Assembly (NCBI GenBank): GCA_949740535.1
Contig: CATJHO010000090.1
Location: 1-44,151 of the forward strand
Source of the DNA: an uncultured Lachnospiraceae bacterium
Lineage (GTDB): Bacteria; Bacillota; Clostridia; Lachnospirales; Lachnospiraceae
Direction: 5' to 3'
Length of the DNA stretch: 44,151 nucleotides
Part shown: positions 7,753-15,840 of the stretch, one piece after another
Layout: every line of letters begins with the position of its first letter
Position numbering within the stretch: position 1 is the first letter of the stretch
Position numbers and translations under genes: made by a program
The notes under the pieces: generated by a model
Seen by the model: the letters and a program-made list of their open reading frames with translations, nothing else
The model's database searches: none
What the model was told of the DNA's origin: nothing

Positions 7753-9417
7753 ATGAGCAATCGGAAAAGATCCAATAACCGTTCCAACTATATAATGCAG
7801 GGAAGTATTCTGGCGGCAGCCTCAATTGTAAGCCGGCTGATTGGAATGCTTTACCGGCTTCCGGTTACCAATATCATTACGGACCATGGAAACGATTACT
7901 ATTCCGCAGCCTATGAGATTTACAATATTATTCTTTTGATTTCTTCCTACAGCCTGCCGCTGGCCGTGTCGAAGCTGGTGTCGGCCAAAGCGGCTCTGGG
8001 ACAGTACCGGAATGCGTATCGGATCTTCCGGGGGGCTTTATACATGGCCTTTTTGGTGGGGCTTTTAGGCTCTCTTTTGACGTATTTTGGGGCTGGCTTC
8101 TTCACGGGCAGTCTTTTGAACACTCCGGAGAGTGAGCTGAGCCTGAAGGTGCTGGCGCTGGCTGTGTTTTTTTTGGCGGTTATGGGCGTGCTTCGGGGAT
8201 TTTTCCAGGGCATGGGCAGTATGATGCCTACGGCTGTATCCCAGATTATTGAACAAATCTTTAATGCGGTTGTGAGTATTGCAGCCGCCAGCTTCCTCTT
8301 TCAGTATGGTGTTTCGCTGGATCAGAAAGCAGGGATTACGGATGGACGGAGCGGCCCCATCTATGGAGCTGCGGGAAGTACGCTGGGAACCAGCATAGGA
8401 GCTTTGGCAGGCCTTCTGTTTCTGATAGTGGTTATGCTCATGTATAACCGGGTGATTCAGCGCCAGATGCGCCGGGACCGTTCCGGCAGAAGAGACAGTT
8501 ATGGAACCATTCTGAAGATTCTGGTTCTGACTATCGTGCCGGTGATCTTAAGTACGGCTGTGTACAATGTAAGCAGCGTGCTGGATCAGGGGGTCTTCAA
8601 ATATCTGATGCTGGATGTGCAGAAGGTGGATAAATCCATGGTAGAGGTCTACTGGGGCATCTATGTGGGAAAATACAAGCTGCTGACCAATGTACCGATT
8701 GCAGTGGCTTCCGCACTGTCTGCATCTACCATTCCTGCCTTAACCAGAGCGCGTATGGAGAAGAACCGCAGGGAAATGAAGCGGAAGACGGAAGGGGCTA
8801 TCCGTATGGTGATGCTGATCTGTATTCCCAGCGCCTTTGGACTTACGGCTCTGGCAGAGCCGATTCTGAAGCTGCTTTCCTGGAATACGGACCCCATTGC
8901 GCCAAAGCTTTTTATAGCTGGTTCCGCGGCTGTGGTTTTTTACGGCCTTTCCACCCTGACCAACGGAATTCTGCAGGGAATTGATCGGATGCACATTCCT
9001 GTGCGCAATGCCGTGATTTCCCTGGTTCTTCATCTGGCGCTGCTGGTAGTGCTGGTTCAGGTGTTTAAGCTTCATATTTTTGGAGTTGTGATTTCGTATC
9101 TCTTCTTTGCAGTTATGATGTGTATCCTTAACGGGCTGGCCATACGGAAATACCTTCGTTACCGGCAGGAGATGGTACGGACCTTTCTGATTCCCATTAC
9201 AGCCTCTGCTATTATGGGTCTTTCCTGCTGGCTGCTTTATCCTTATCTGGAAGAGCTGCTGGGCGTCCGGGTATCGGCTCTGCTCTGTATTGTGCTGGCG
9301 GTCCTGATCTACGGCTTCTTTATTCTGCTTCTAAGGGGGATCACCGAAGAGGAGCTGCGCTCCTTCCCCAAGGGGTATCTGCTTGTGCGGATCCTTAGAA
9401 AACTTCACCTTCTCTAA
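7753..9417 (+). CDS. Polysaccharide/lipid-linked precursor flippase (SpoVB/YtgP type)
   Basis: The 554-residue protein is a polytopic membrane protein of the MOP exporter superfamily. The N-terminal pattern GSILAAASIVSRLIGMLYRLPVTNIITD and the run of about 14 hydrophobic segments fit the SpoVB/YtgP branch. Members translocate lipid-linked cell-wall or spore-cortex precursors. SpoVB is needed for cortex formation and YtgP (MurJ-like) for vegetative wall synthesis. I cannot decide between these two from sequence, and Lachnospiraceae often have several copies. GGAAAGG precedes the ATG. The gene ends 14 nt before a strong terminator-like stem. Confidence 0.85.
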   Translation: MSNRKRSNNRSNYIMQGSILAAASIVSRLIGMLYRLPVTNIITDHGNDYYSAAYEIYNIILLISSYSLPLAVSKLVSAKAALGQYRNAYRIFRGALYMAFLVGLLGSLLTYFGAGFFTGSLLNTPESELSLKVLALAVFFLAVMGVLRGFFQGMGSMMPTAVSQIIEQIFNAVVSIAAASFLFQYGVSLDQKAGITDGRSGPIYGAAGSTLGTSIGALAGLLFLIVVMLMYNRVIQRQMRRDRSGRRDSYGTILKILVLTIVPVILSTAVYNVSSVLDQGVFKYLMLDVQKVDKSMVEVYWGIYVGKYKLLTNVPIAVASALSASTIPALTRARMEKNRREMKRKTEGAIRMVMLICIPSAFGLTALAEPILKLLSWNTDPIAPKLFIAGSAAVVFYGLSTLTNGILQGIDRMHIPVRNAVISLVLHLALLVVLVQVFKLHIFGVVISYLFFAVMMCILNGLAIRKYLRYRQEMVRTFLIPITASAIMGLSCWLLYPYLEELLGVRVSALLCIVLAVLIYGFFILLLRGITEEELRSFPKGYLLVRILRKLHLL

Positions 9418-9431
9418 AGAGCTTTATAAGA

Positions 9432-9473
9432 TCCTCCTTTTTTGTCCATACTAGACAAAAAGGAGGACTTTTT
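9432..9473 (+). terminator. Intrinsic terminator whose 3' arm is the next gene's ribosome-binding site
   Basis: TCCTCCTTTTT (9432-9442) pairs with AAAAAGGAGGA (9457-9467), and GTC (9444-9446) with GAC (9454-9456), with one bulged T at 9443 and a 7-nt loop. The stem is followed by C and TTTTT (9469-9473), giving a textbook intrinsic terminator of the flippase gene. The 3' arm AGGAGGA is at the same time a perfect Shine-Dalgarno sequence for the ATG at 9474, which begins right after the T tract. A read-through transcript would hide this site in the stem. Confidence 0.8.
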
Positions 9474-9929
9474 ATGATAAAGAAAATTGCTGCCTGTGTT
9501 TTTACAGTGGGAATCTTAGGAGGACTGGCTTATTATTCCGGTTCTCTGTACTCGGAAAAGGCTGTGAATGAGGATCCTGCAAGTCTGAGAGCTCCGATCA
9601 GCGCCTCCCTTCAGCGTGAAATTAGGGAAAGCGCCGACAGAGATCGGGAGCTTCTGGTACCGGAACAAGAACAGAAGATGGACGAAAGCCGCCAGGAGGC
9701 GTCCACAGAGGCAGAAGCCGTTCAGGCAGAGGCTGAGCCTTACCTCTATTATCTGGAAGAAGAAGGCGGGTATGTGCGGATTTATGAGGCTGACAGAGAA
9801 ACGATTTATGAGGAGACAGAGATTACAATGGATATGCTTCCGGAAGAGCTGCAGTCAGAAATCCGGGAGGGCCGGGGGCTTCGAAGTATAGGGGAGCTTT
9901 ATGATTTCCTGGAGAATTACTCCAGTTAA
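9474..9929 (+). CDS. Membrane-anchored protein with BofC C-terminal-like domain
   Basis: The 151-residue product has an N-terminal membrane anchor or signal segment (about 4-22), a charged, glutamate-rich linker (45-88), and a compact C-terminal domain (about 89-149). That domain, with VRIYEADRETIYEETEI, MLPEELQSEI and RSIGELYDFLENYSS, resembles the C-terminal domain of BofC. In Bacillus, BofC restrains the SpoIVB protease during sigma-K checkpoint signalling. The assignment is by pattern memory and is moderate. Function as a checkpoint inhibitor here is unproven. Expression would depend on how the ribosome-binding site overlapped by the terminator at 9432-9473 is exposed. Confidence 0.65.
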   Translation: MIKKIAACVFTVGILGGLAYYSGSLYSEKAVNEDPASLRAPISASLQREIRESADRDRELLVPEQEQKMDESRQEASTEAEAVQAEAEPYLYYLEEEGGYVRIYEADRETIYEETEITMDMLPEELQSEIREGRGLRSIGELYDFLENYSS

Positions 9930-9932
9930 AAC

Positions 9933-9961
9933 TTGCTATTCTTGGATGAATGAGGTATCAT
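9933..9961 (+). promoter_or_regulatory. Candidate promoter for the patatin gene
   Basis: TTGCTA (9933-9938), 17 nt, TATCAT (9956-9961). Spacing is ideal and each box has one or two mismatches to the sigma-A consensus. It lies immediately after the stop of the BofC-like gene. Confidence 0.45.
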
Positions 9962-10010
9962 AAGAAAGATCAGGCCGGACCTGGCGCAAGATTTGGGAGG
10001 CATAAGTTTG

Positions 10011-10889
10011 ATGAAAAAAGCGGGAATGATACTGGAAGGCGGTGGAACCAGAGGGGTGTTTACAGCAGGCGTGCTGGATTATTTTATGGAACAGAACCTG
10101 TATCTGCCTTATGTGATTGGCGTATCTGCGGGGGCCTGCAATGCAGTGAATTATGTATCCTGCCAGCCGGGACGCATGAAAACCTGTACCATTGATTTTC
10201 TGGAAGCCGGAAGCTATGTGGGGTTGAAATATCTGGTTCGGAATCACAGCCTGTTTAATATGGACTTGATTTTTGATGTATTTCCCAACAAAATAATTCC
10301 CTTTGCGTATGACACTTATTTTTCGTCCGGGCGGACCTGTATCCTGACGGCTACCAACTGCCTGACCGGGAAGGCGGCATATCTTACGGAAAACAAAGAC
10401 CGCTTAAGGCTTATGAGTGCCTGCCGGGCATCTTCCAGTCTGCCTGTGGTTTCCCCCATGGTGGAGGTAGACGGGATTCCCATGCTGGACGGAGGTGTGG
10501 CAGATTCCGTGCCTATCCGAAAGGCGCTTCACGATGGGATCCGCAAGAATATCGTGATTCTTACCCGCCAGAAAGGTTACCGGAAGCCGCCTGCGAGAAA
10601 GTCCTTACAGATGGCGAGGATTATGTACAAGAAGTACCCGTATTTAATTCGGGCTATCAAGAACCGGGCTTATTATTATAACCGGACCATGGAGCTTTTA
10701 GAGGAACTGGAACAGCGGGGGCATGTGTTTGTTATCCGTCCGCAGATCCCGGTTGTGAAAAATACAGAAGATGACGTGGCGGTTCTGACCGCATTTTATG
10801 ACCACGGCTATGCATATGCCAGGGATATCTTTGAGCAGGCAGTAAGGTATTTAAGGTGGGAACCGGACAAAAAGGAGATACGTGGATGA
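10011..10889 (+). CDS. Patatin-like phospholipase
   Basis: The 292-residue protein is a predicted cytosolic lipid acyl hydrolase of the bacterial patatin (RssA/YjjU-like) family. The oxyanion motif GGGTRG (10-15), the nucleophile elbow GVSAG with Ser39 and the catalytic DGG with Asp160 are all present, so the Ser-Asp dyad is intact. The substrate is unknown. The Shine-Dalgarno GGGAGG at 9995-10000 would suit either the ATG at 10011 or a TTG at 10008. The conserved family start supports the ATG. Its TGA overlaps the ATG of the next gene, a coupled arrangement. Confidence 0.9.
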   Translation: MKKAGMILEGGGTRGVFTAGVLDYFMEQNLYLPYVIGVSAGACNAVNYVSCQPGRMKTCTIDFLEAGSYVGLKYLVRNHSLFNMDLIFDVFPNKIIPFAYDTYFSSGRTCILTATNCLTGKAAYLTENKDRLRLMSACRASSSLPVVSPMVEVDGIPMLDGGVADSVPIRKALHDGIRKNIVILTRQKGYRKPPARKSLQMARIMYKKYPYLIRAIKNRAYYYNRTMELLEELEQRGHVFVIRPQIPVVKNTEDDVAVLTAFYDHGYAYARDIFEQAVRYLRWEPDKKEIRG

Positions 10890-11107
10890 TAGACGACAAG
10901 AAAATTGCGCGGATCAATGAGCTGTACCACCGATCCAAGGCGGAAGGACTGACAGAGGCGGAGAAACAGGAGCAGGCAAAGCTTAGACGGGAATACATTG
11001 AGGCAGTCCGCATGAATCTGCGGGGACAGCTGGACCGTATTGATGTACAGGAAGCAGATGGAACCATTACCAATCTGGGTGAAAAACGAGCAAAAAAAGG
11101 ACATTAA
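10886..11107 (+). CDS. DUF896 small protein (YnzC-like)
   Basis: This 73-residue protein matches the DUF896 family (YnzC of Bacillus): a two-helix N-terminal hairpin [25 protein letters not shown] followed by [18 protein letters not shown]. The family has been linked loosely to the SOS operon in Bacillus, but its function is unknown. Its ATG overlaps the stop of the patatin gene (ATGA), with AAAGGAG upstream. Confidence 0.88.
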   Translation: MIDDKKIARINELYHRSKAEGLTEAEKQEQAKLRREYIEAVRMNLRGQLDRIDVQEADGTITNLGEKRAKKGH

Positions 11108-11115
11108 AGAGCCAT

Positions 11116-11682
11116 ATGGATAAAAAACAGCAGAAAAAAGAACTTCGAAAAGAGATACAGGGATTAAGGAAGGCCCATACGGATCAGGAGATACATGAAA
11201 TGAGCCTTAAGATTCTGGAACGCGTGCAGGAACTTCCCGTATATCAGGAAGCAGAAGTCCTCTATGCCTATATGGACTGCCGGCATGAGGTGGAAACACG
11301 GGATCTCATCCGTACAGCCTGGAAAGCGGGAAAACGTGTAGCGGTCCCCAAGATCGCAGGACAGGAAATGCAGTTTTACTACATCACTTCCTTTGAGGAA
11401 GATCTGGAGGCGGGAAGCTTCGGCATACAGGAACCAAAAGAGACGAATCCTGCCAGCGAAGAGCGCGCCCTGCTTCTGATGCCGGGAGTAGCCTTTGATG
11501 AGGCGTGCCGCCGGGTAGGCTACGGCGGTGGTTTTTACGATCGGTTTCTGGAAGCCCATCCTCAGCTTGCCACTCTGGCACTGGCCTTTGAGTTTCAGGT
11601 GAAAGAGGCCGTGCCCTATGAGGCATTTGATATCCGGCCCGCCCGGATAGTGACTGAGAAACGGGTAATTGAGCGTATATGA
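11116..11682 (+). CDS. 5-Formyltetrahydrofolate cyclo-ligase
   Basis: The enzyme converts 5-formyl-tetrahydrofolate to 5,10-methenyl-tetrahydrofolate using ATP, returning a storage folate to one-carbon metabolism. The 188-residue length is typical. The N-terminal basic segment KKELRKEIQGLRK contacts substrate in relatives, and the C-terminal signature RVGYGGGFYDRFL (about residues 133-145) is diagnostic. It starts 8 nt after the DUF896 gene. A structured repeat element fills the gap up to proA. Confidence 0.94.
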   Translation: MDKKQQKKELRKEIQGLRKAHTDQEIHEMSLKILERVQELPVYQEAEVLYAYMDCRHEVETRDLIRTAWKAGKRVAVPKIAGQEMQFYYITSFEEDLEAGSFGIQEPKETNPASEERALLLMPGVAFDEACRRVGYGGGFYDRFLEAHPQLATLALAFEFQVKEAVPYEAFDIRPARIVTEKRVIERI

Positions 11683-11822
11683 AACTGCAGTCAGGGGACT
11701 GCGGAACTGGAAAAACAGCAGAGCCCGGACAGCACCTAGAAGGATTTACGGACGGCATTGAACGGCCGGAAATGCTTCTGTTACAGAGGTGCGGTCAGGG
11801 GACTGCGGAACTGGAATAGGAG
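11681..11822 (+). repeat. Structured intergenic element, copy A (before proA)
   Basis: This stretch of about 142 nt runs from the stop codon of the previous gene to the Shine-Dalgarno of proA. It contains a direct repeat of 23 nt (11690-11712 and 11794-11816, core CAGGGGACTGCGGAACTGG). The first repeat makes an 8-bp hairpin, CTGCAGTC-AGGG-GACTGCGG (11685-11704). Between the repeats a 14-position stem (11738-11751 with 11766-11779; 12 pairs, two mismatches) closes a loop beginning and ending in ACGG. A second copy with compensatory base changes lies at 13633-13782. Confidence 0.75.
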
Positions 11823-11828
11823 TTTTCA

Positions 11829-13073
11829 ATGAATGTATTAGAGCACATTGGAAAAGAGGCAAAGAAGGCAGCGCCTGTGCTTGGCACCTTGTCCACGGAG
11901 AAAAAAAATCAGGTTTTACTTAAGGCTGCCAGCAATCTGACTGCCGGCATGGATCGGATTCTTGCTGCAAATGAAAAGGATATGGAACAGGGACGGGCAA
12001 AGGGTATGAAGGCCGGTCTTTTGGATCGTCTTAAGCTGACGCCGGAGCGCATTGAGGGAATGGCGGAAGGGCTTAGACAGATTGCCGGTCTTGCGGACCC
12101 CATCGGTCAGGTGATCGAAGAACACAGGCCGCCAAACGGCCTTAGGATCCGTCAGGTACGGGTGCCTCTGGGTGTCGTTGGCATTATCTATGAGGCCAGA
12201 CCCAATGTGACAGCCGATGCCTTTGGTCTCTGCTTTAAGACCGGCAATGTGGCAATTCTGCGGGGTGGAAGCGATGCCATACATTCCAATCACACGATTG
12301 TAGAGATACTTCAGGAGACGCTGGCAGCACAAGGCTGTCCGGTTTCCGCCATTTCTCTGCTGGAGGATACCAGCCGTGAGACGGCTGCGGCTTTTATGCG
12401 GCTGAACTCCTATATTGATGTACTGATTCCCAGAGGAAGCGCCGGGCTGATTGCGGCGGTGGTAAAGAACAGCACTGTGCCGGTAATTGAGACGGGTTCC
12501 GGAAACTGCCATATTTATGTGGATGAGGCAGCGGATCTTTCCATGGCAGTGGAGATTGTATACAACGCCAAGACCCAGCGCATCGGTGTGTGCAATGCCT
12601 GTGAATCCCTGGTGGTACATGAGAAGGTGAGAAATGCCTTTCTGCCCCTGCTGGCGGAGCGGCTGTCTGAAAAACAGGTAGAGCTTCGGGGGGATGCGAG
12701 GGCCAGAGAAGCCGTCCCTATGAAAGAGGCTTCCCAGGAGGACTGGGGAATGGAGTATCTGGATTATATTCTCTCTGTGAAGGTGGTAGACAGCCTTTCA
12801 GAGGCGGTTTCTCATATTAACCAATACAATACAGGGCATTCCGAAGCAATTATTACAGAGGATAAAGCCCACGCAGAGCAGTTTCTGCGGGAAGTGGACG
12901 CCGCTGCCGTCTATGTGAATGCATCCACCCGGTTTACGGACGGTTTTGAGTTTGGTTTCGGGGCGGAGATCGGAATCAGTACCCAGAAGCTTCATGCAAG
13001 AGGCCCTATGGGACTTTTGGCCCTGACTTCTTACAAATACAAGATTTACGGAAAGGGACAGGTAAGAAAATAG
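11829..13073 (+). CDS. proA: Glutamate-5-semialdehyde dehydrogenase
   Basis: ProA reduces gamma-glutamyl phosphate to glutamate 5-semialdehyde with NADPH, the second step of proline synthesis in the cytoplasm. The 414-residue length is normal. The catalytic cysteine lies in [14 protein letters not shown] (Cys255), and [20 protein letters not shown] and [10 protein letters not shown] are family motifs. proB, the usual partner, is not in the window. AGGAG at 11818-11822 belongs to the end of the structured element upstream, so any folding there could affect translation. rsmD starts one base after the stop. Confidence 0.96.
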   Translation: MNVLEHIGKEAKKAAPVLGTLSTEKKNQVLLKAASNLTAGMDRILAANEKDMEQGRAKGMKAGLLDRLKLTPERIEGMAEGLRQIAGLADPIGQVIEEHRPPNGLRIRQVRVPLGVVGIIYEARPNVTADAFGLCFKTGNVAILRGGSDAIHSNHTIVEILQETLAAQGCPVSAISLLEDTSRETAAAFMRLNSYIDVLIPRGSAGLIAAVVKNSTVPVIETGSGNCHIYVDEAADLSMAVEIVYNAKTQRIGVCNACESLVVHEKVRNAFLPLLAERLSEKQVELRGDARAREAVPMKEASQEDWGMEYLDYILSVKVVDSLSEAVSHINQYNTGHSEAIITEDKAHAEQFLREVDAAAVYVNASTRFTDGFEFGFGAEIGISTQKLHARGPMGLLALTSYKYKIYGKGQVRK

Positions 13074-13074
13074 C

Positions 13075-13632
13075 ATGAGAGTCATTGCCGGAACAGCCAG
13101 GAGCCTTCCCCTGAAATGCATCGAGGGGCTGGAGACGCGTCCCACCACAGATCGGATTAAGGAAACACTTTTTAATATGCTTCAACAGGAGATTCCGGGC
13201 TGCCGTTTTCTGGATTTGTTTGCAGGCAGCGGATCCATTGGAATTGAAGCTTTAAGCCGGGGGGCCAGGGAAGCGTTTTTTGTGGAACATCAGCAGAAAG
13301 CCGCAGCCTGCATTCAGGAAAATCTGCGTTTTACAAAGCTTTCCGATCGGGCCAGAGTTCTCACAGGCGACGCGGCAGGAGCCATCTATCAGCTGGCAGG
13401 AGAAGGGAAGTTTGATATTATTTTTATGGATCCGCCCTACAATCTGGGTCTGGAGGAGCCGGTGCTGGCTGCTCTTCGCAATTCCCCTCTGGCAGATTCA
13501 GATACCCTTGTAATTCTGGAGAATGCGAAAAACAGCAATCTCAGCTGGATAGAGGAGAGCGGTTTTTCCATCGAGAAAATCAAAACGTACAAAACAAACC
13601 GGCATCTGTTTCTTCGCCGGGAGGATCTATAA
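13075..13632 (+). CDS. rsmD: 16S rRNA (guanine966-N2)-methyltransferase
   Basis: RsmD methylates G966 of 16S rRNA using S-adenosylmethionine. The 185-residue protein starts with the family sequence MRVIAGTARS and carries RPTTDRIKETLFNML, the SAM-binding LDLFAGSGSIGIEALSRGA (about residues 44-62) and the catalytic DPPY motif. It begins 2 nt after proA with a weak AGG as ribosome-binding site, so it is probably translated by coupling with proA. In Firmicutes rsmD is typically next to coaD, as here, but a structured repeat separates them. Confidence 0.95.
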   Translation: MRVIAGTARSLPLKCIEGLETRPTTDRIKETLFNMLQQEIPGCRFLDLFAGSGSIGIEALSRGAREAFFVEHQQKAAACIQENLRFTKLSDRARVLTGDAAGAIYQLAGEGKFDIIFMDPPYNLGLEEPVLAALRNSPLADSDTLVILENAKNSNLSWIEESGFSIEKIKTYKTNRHLFLRREDL

Positions 13633-13782
13633 GAAACAGCCGCAGGGGCTGCGGAACTTAAGATTTGTTTTGACAGCAGTCCCCGGAGCCAGACACAGAT
13701 GAATTTACAGACGGGATTTTAACGGCTGGGAATTCATCTCCACTTGTGGCGGGCATAGGGGCTGCGGAACTTAAAATAGGAG
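13633..13782 (+). repeat. Structured intergenic element, copy B (before coaD)
   Basis: This 150-nt relative of the element at 11681-11822 is in the same orientation and the same setting: from a stop codon to the next Shine-Dalgarno. Its own direct repeat (18 nt, AGGGGCTGCGGAACTTAA) lies at 13644-13661 and 13757-13774. CCGCAG-GGG-CTGCGG (13640-13654) forms the first hairpin. The central stem pairs 13697-13710 with 13726-13739 around a loop bounded by ACGG, as in copy A. Differences in the stem are largely compensated. Confidence 0.75.
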
Positions 13783-13789
13783 ACGAAGG

Positions 13790-14281
13790 ATGATAAGAGC
13801 CATTTATGCAGGAAGTTTTGATCCGGTAACCTATGGACATCTGGACATTATTGTCCGCTCTTCCCGGATCGTGGATGAGCTGGTAGTGGGTGTTTTGAAT
13901 AATCGGACAAAATCTCCGTTGTTTTCTGTAGAAGAACGTGTTAGAATGTTAGAAGAAGTTACCAGAGAGTATTCCAACGTGAAGATCCGATCCTTTACCG
14001 GTCTTCTGGTAGAATTTGCAAAAGAGTGCGGGGCTCATATTATTGTCCGGGGACTGCGGGCAATTACGGATTTTGATTATGAGCTTCAGATGGCGCAGAC
14101 CAACCGGATTATGAGTCCAAAACTGGATACTATGTTTCTGACTACCAGCTTGGAGTATGCATACTTAAGTTCTACGACTGTAAAAGAGGTGGCAGGATTC
14201 GGAGGCGATATTTCTGCCTTTGTTCCGCCTTATGTTCAACAGAGAATGAAGGAGCGTATGGAAAAGCAGGTGAACGGGTAA
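13790..14281 (+). CDS. coaD: Phosphopantetheine adenylyltransferase
   Basis: CoaD transfers AMP to 4'-phosphopantetheine to form dephospho-CoA, the penultimate step of coenzyme A synthesis. The 163-residue protein has the nucleotidyltransferase motif [15 protein letters not shown] (residues 5-19, containing T/HxGH) and the C-terminal [10 protein letters not shown]-like [16 protein letters not shown] with FVPPYV. The length is normal. The Shine-Dalgarno AGGAG is the last part of the upstream structured element. Confidence 0.97.
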   Translation: MIRAIYAGSFDPVTYGHLDIIVRSSRIVDELVVGVLNNRTKSPLFSVEERVRMLEEVTREYSNVKIRSFTGLLVEFAKECGAHIIVRGLRAITDFDYELQMAQTNRIMSPKLDTMFLTTSLEYAYLSSTTVKEVAGFGGDISAFVPPYVQQRMKERMEKQVNG

Positions 14282-14309
14282 GCTGGATTTTAAGAAGGAG
14301 AGCGTAAGA

Positions 14310-14882
14310 ATGAGCAGCAAAATTGAACAGATTATTGAAGAAATTGAAGAATACATTGATGGCTGCAAGCCTCAGACGCTGTCAAAGACAAATATCATTG
14401 TAAATAAAGAGGAGATAGAGGAGCTTCTTCGGGAGCTTCGGATGAAGACACCAGAGGAAATCAAGCGTTACCAGAAGGTCCTGGCCAATCGGGATGCCAT
14501 TCTTGCAGATGCCCAGGCAAAAGCAGATGCCATCATTAAAGAGGCCAATATACATACGACAGAACTCATTAATGAACATGAGATCATGCAGCAGGCTTAT
14601 ATTCAGGCCAATGAAATTATGGCAGCTGCAGAGGCGGAGGCTCAGCAGCGCCTGGACGCTGCGACGATTGAAGCCAATAATTTCCGGATGCAGGCCATGC
14701 GGTATACCGATGATATGCTGGGCAATCTGCAGAATCTGATTCATAAGACCATGGAGAGTCATATGGTCAAATATGAGAATATGATGGGATCTCTGCGCAG
14801 TTTCAGTGAGATTCTGGCCAATAACCGGGCAGAACTGGCTCCTGCCTTGAATGAAGAGGATCTTACAGATTTGGGAGAATAA
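14310..14882 (+). CDS. Coiled-coil protein resembling ATPase stalk subunits
   Basis: The 190-residue cytosolic protein is mostly alpha-helical. An N-terminal segment with IEQIIEEIEEYIDGCK leads into a long heptad-rich region (about 35-130), alanine- and glutamate-rich (ILADAQAKADAIIKEA, MAAAEAEAQQRLDAATIEAN), that resembles the peripheral stalk subunits of F/V-type ATPases. Homologues beside coaD in Lachnospiraceae are usually called ATPase on this ground. I see no nucleotide-binding motif, so that name is doubtful. A DivIVA-like scaffold role is possible but unsupported. AAGGAG lies upstream. Its 3' end overlaps the convergent ylbJ by 20 nt. Confidence 0.75.
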   Translation: MSSKIEQIIEEIEEYIDGCKPQTLSKTNIIVNKEEIEELLRELRMKTPEEIKRYQKVLANRDAILADAQAKADAIIKEANIHTTELINEHEIMQQAYIQANEIMAAAEAEAQQRLDAATIEANNFRMQAMRYTDDMLGNLQNLIHKTMESHMVKYENMMGSLRSFSEILANNRAELAPALNEEDLTDLGE

Positions 14883-15807
14883 GACTGCAGGCAGTCAGCA
14901 GAGCAGCAAGGCAGACTGTCAGAACAGCTGTACAGAGCTTGGCTTTCAGATAAGATAGAAAGGACAGGCCGCTGCCCAGAATCATGCTTTGGGCCTGAGC
15001 GGCGCCGGACAAGCCGCCGAATGAGAGAAATCCCAGCACAAAGAGATATTTTTGTGCAATCGGAAGAGACAGATCCGCTGCTGCCAGGGTGATTCCGTTG
15101 GTCATTTCCAGAAAGCCCACACTTCCATAGGTCACATAAGAAGACGGACAGGGAAGCCGTATCAGAAGTCTTGCCAAGATGGAAAACAGAATGATATAAC
15201 ACCCAAGCTTCAAAATACTCTCCAGTCCGTTCATCATACAGACATCTACAATTTTGAAGCTGATTTGAGATTGGGATGTCTTTTTTTCTATGGGCAGGTC
15301 CTCAAACCTTCTCCCGCGGCGGAGAATGAGGGCCAGCAGAAGGGGAACCCCATAGATAAGCCCCAGAGTGGGAAGCAGAAGCTCCGGGCATTTGAGGGTG
15401 TCGGTGAGGCAGTAACCGATGAGGAAGGCAGGACTTGGATTGTTGCAGAATGCCAGAAGATAATTGCCCTCTTCCAGCGTAATACGCTTTTCACGTACCA
15501 GATCTCCGGCCAGCTTGGCGCCTACCGGGTATCCGCAGAGAAACCCGGCTGCCAGACAGAAACAGCCGCCCTGGGAGCAGCCAAACAGCCGGTGGGCAAT
15601 CGGATAGAGAACTCCGGTCAGATAAGAGATCCCGTCGATGGCAATGAGCAGATTGGACAGAATCAAAAAGGGCAGTAATGTGGGAACCAGTGAATGGAAC
15701 CACAGCATCAGCCCGTCCTTGGAGGCATCTATGGCGTGAACGGGATCTGCCAGCAGAAAGGCCAGCAGTATAACGGTTACGGAAAAATAGAGCATTTTCT
15801 TCATCAT
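14863..15807 (-). CDS. ylbJ: Sporulation integral membrane protein YlbJ
   Basis: YlbJ is a multi-pass membrane protein of the nucleoside-recognition (Gate) domain family. In Bacillus it is made in the mother cell under sigma-E and is needed for spore heat resistance. The 314-residue product has about eight hydrophobic segments and family motifs VPTLLPFLILSNLLI, GFLCGYPVGAKLAGDL and NNPSPAF. Two consecutive ATGs (15807, 15804) stand behind AGGA, and the second has better spacing. In Bacillus it follows rsmD-coaD on the same strand. Here it is inverted and runs convergent into the coiled-coil gene, and its 5' end is only 33 nt from pepD. Confidence 0.92.
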   Translation of the reverse strand: MMKKMLYFSVTVILLAFLLADPVHAIDASKDGLMLWFHSLVPTLLPFLILSNLLIAIDGISYLTGVLYPIAHRLFGCSQGGCFCLAAGFLCGYPVGAKLAGDLVREKRITLEEGNYLLAFCNNPSPAFLIGYCLTDTLKCPELLLPTLGLIYGVPLLLALILRRGRRFEDLPIEKKTSQSQISFKIVDVCMMNGLESILKLGCYIILFSILARLLIRLPCPSSYVTYGSVGFLEMTNGITLAAADLSLPIAQKYLFVLGFLSFGGLSGAAQAQSMILGSGLSFLSYLKAKLCTAVLTVCLAALLTACSLILPNL

Positions 15808-15840
15808 GTTCCTATATATATGAGAAACAGGAGGCAGGTT

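Noticed and set aside
15805-15840. Sigma-E promoter for ylbJ (CATATATA on the minus strand)
   Set aside because: The -10-like sequence lies so close to the ylbJ start that the ribosome-binding site would fall upstream of, or at, the transcript start.
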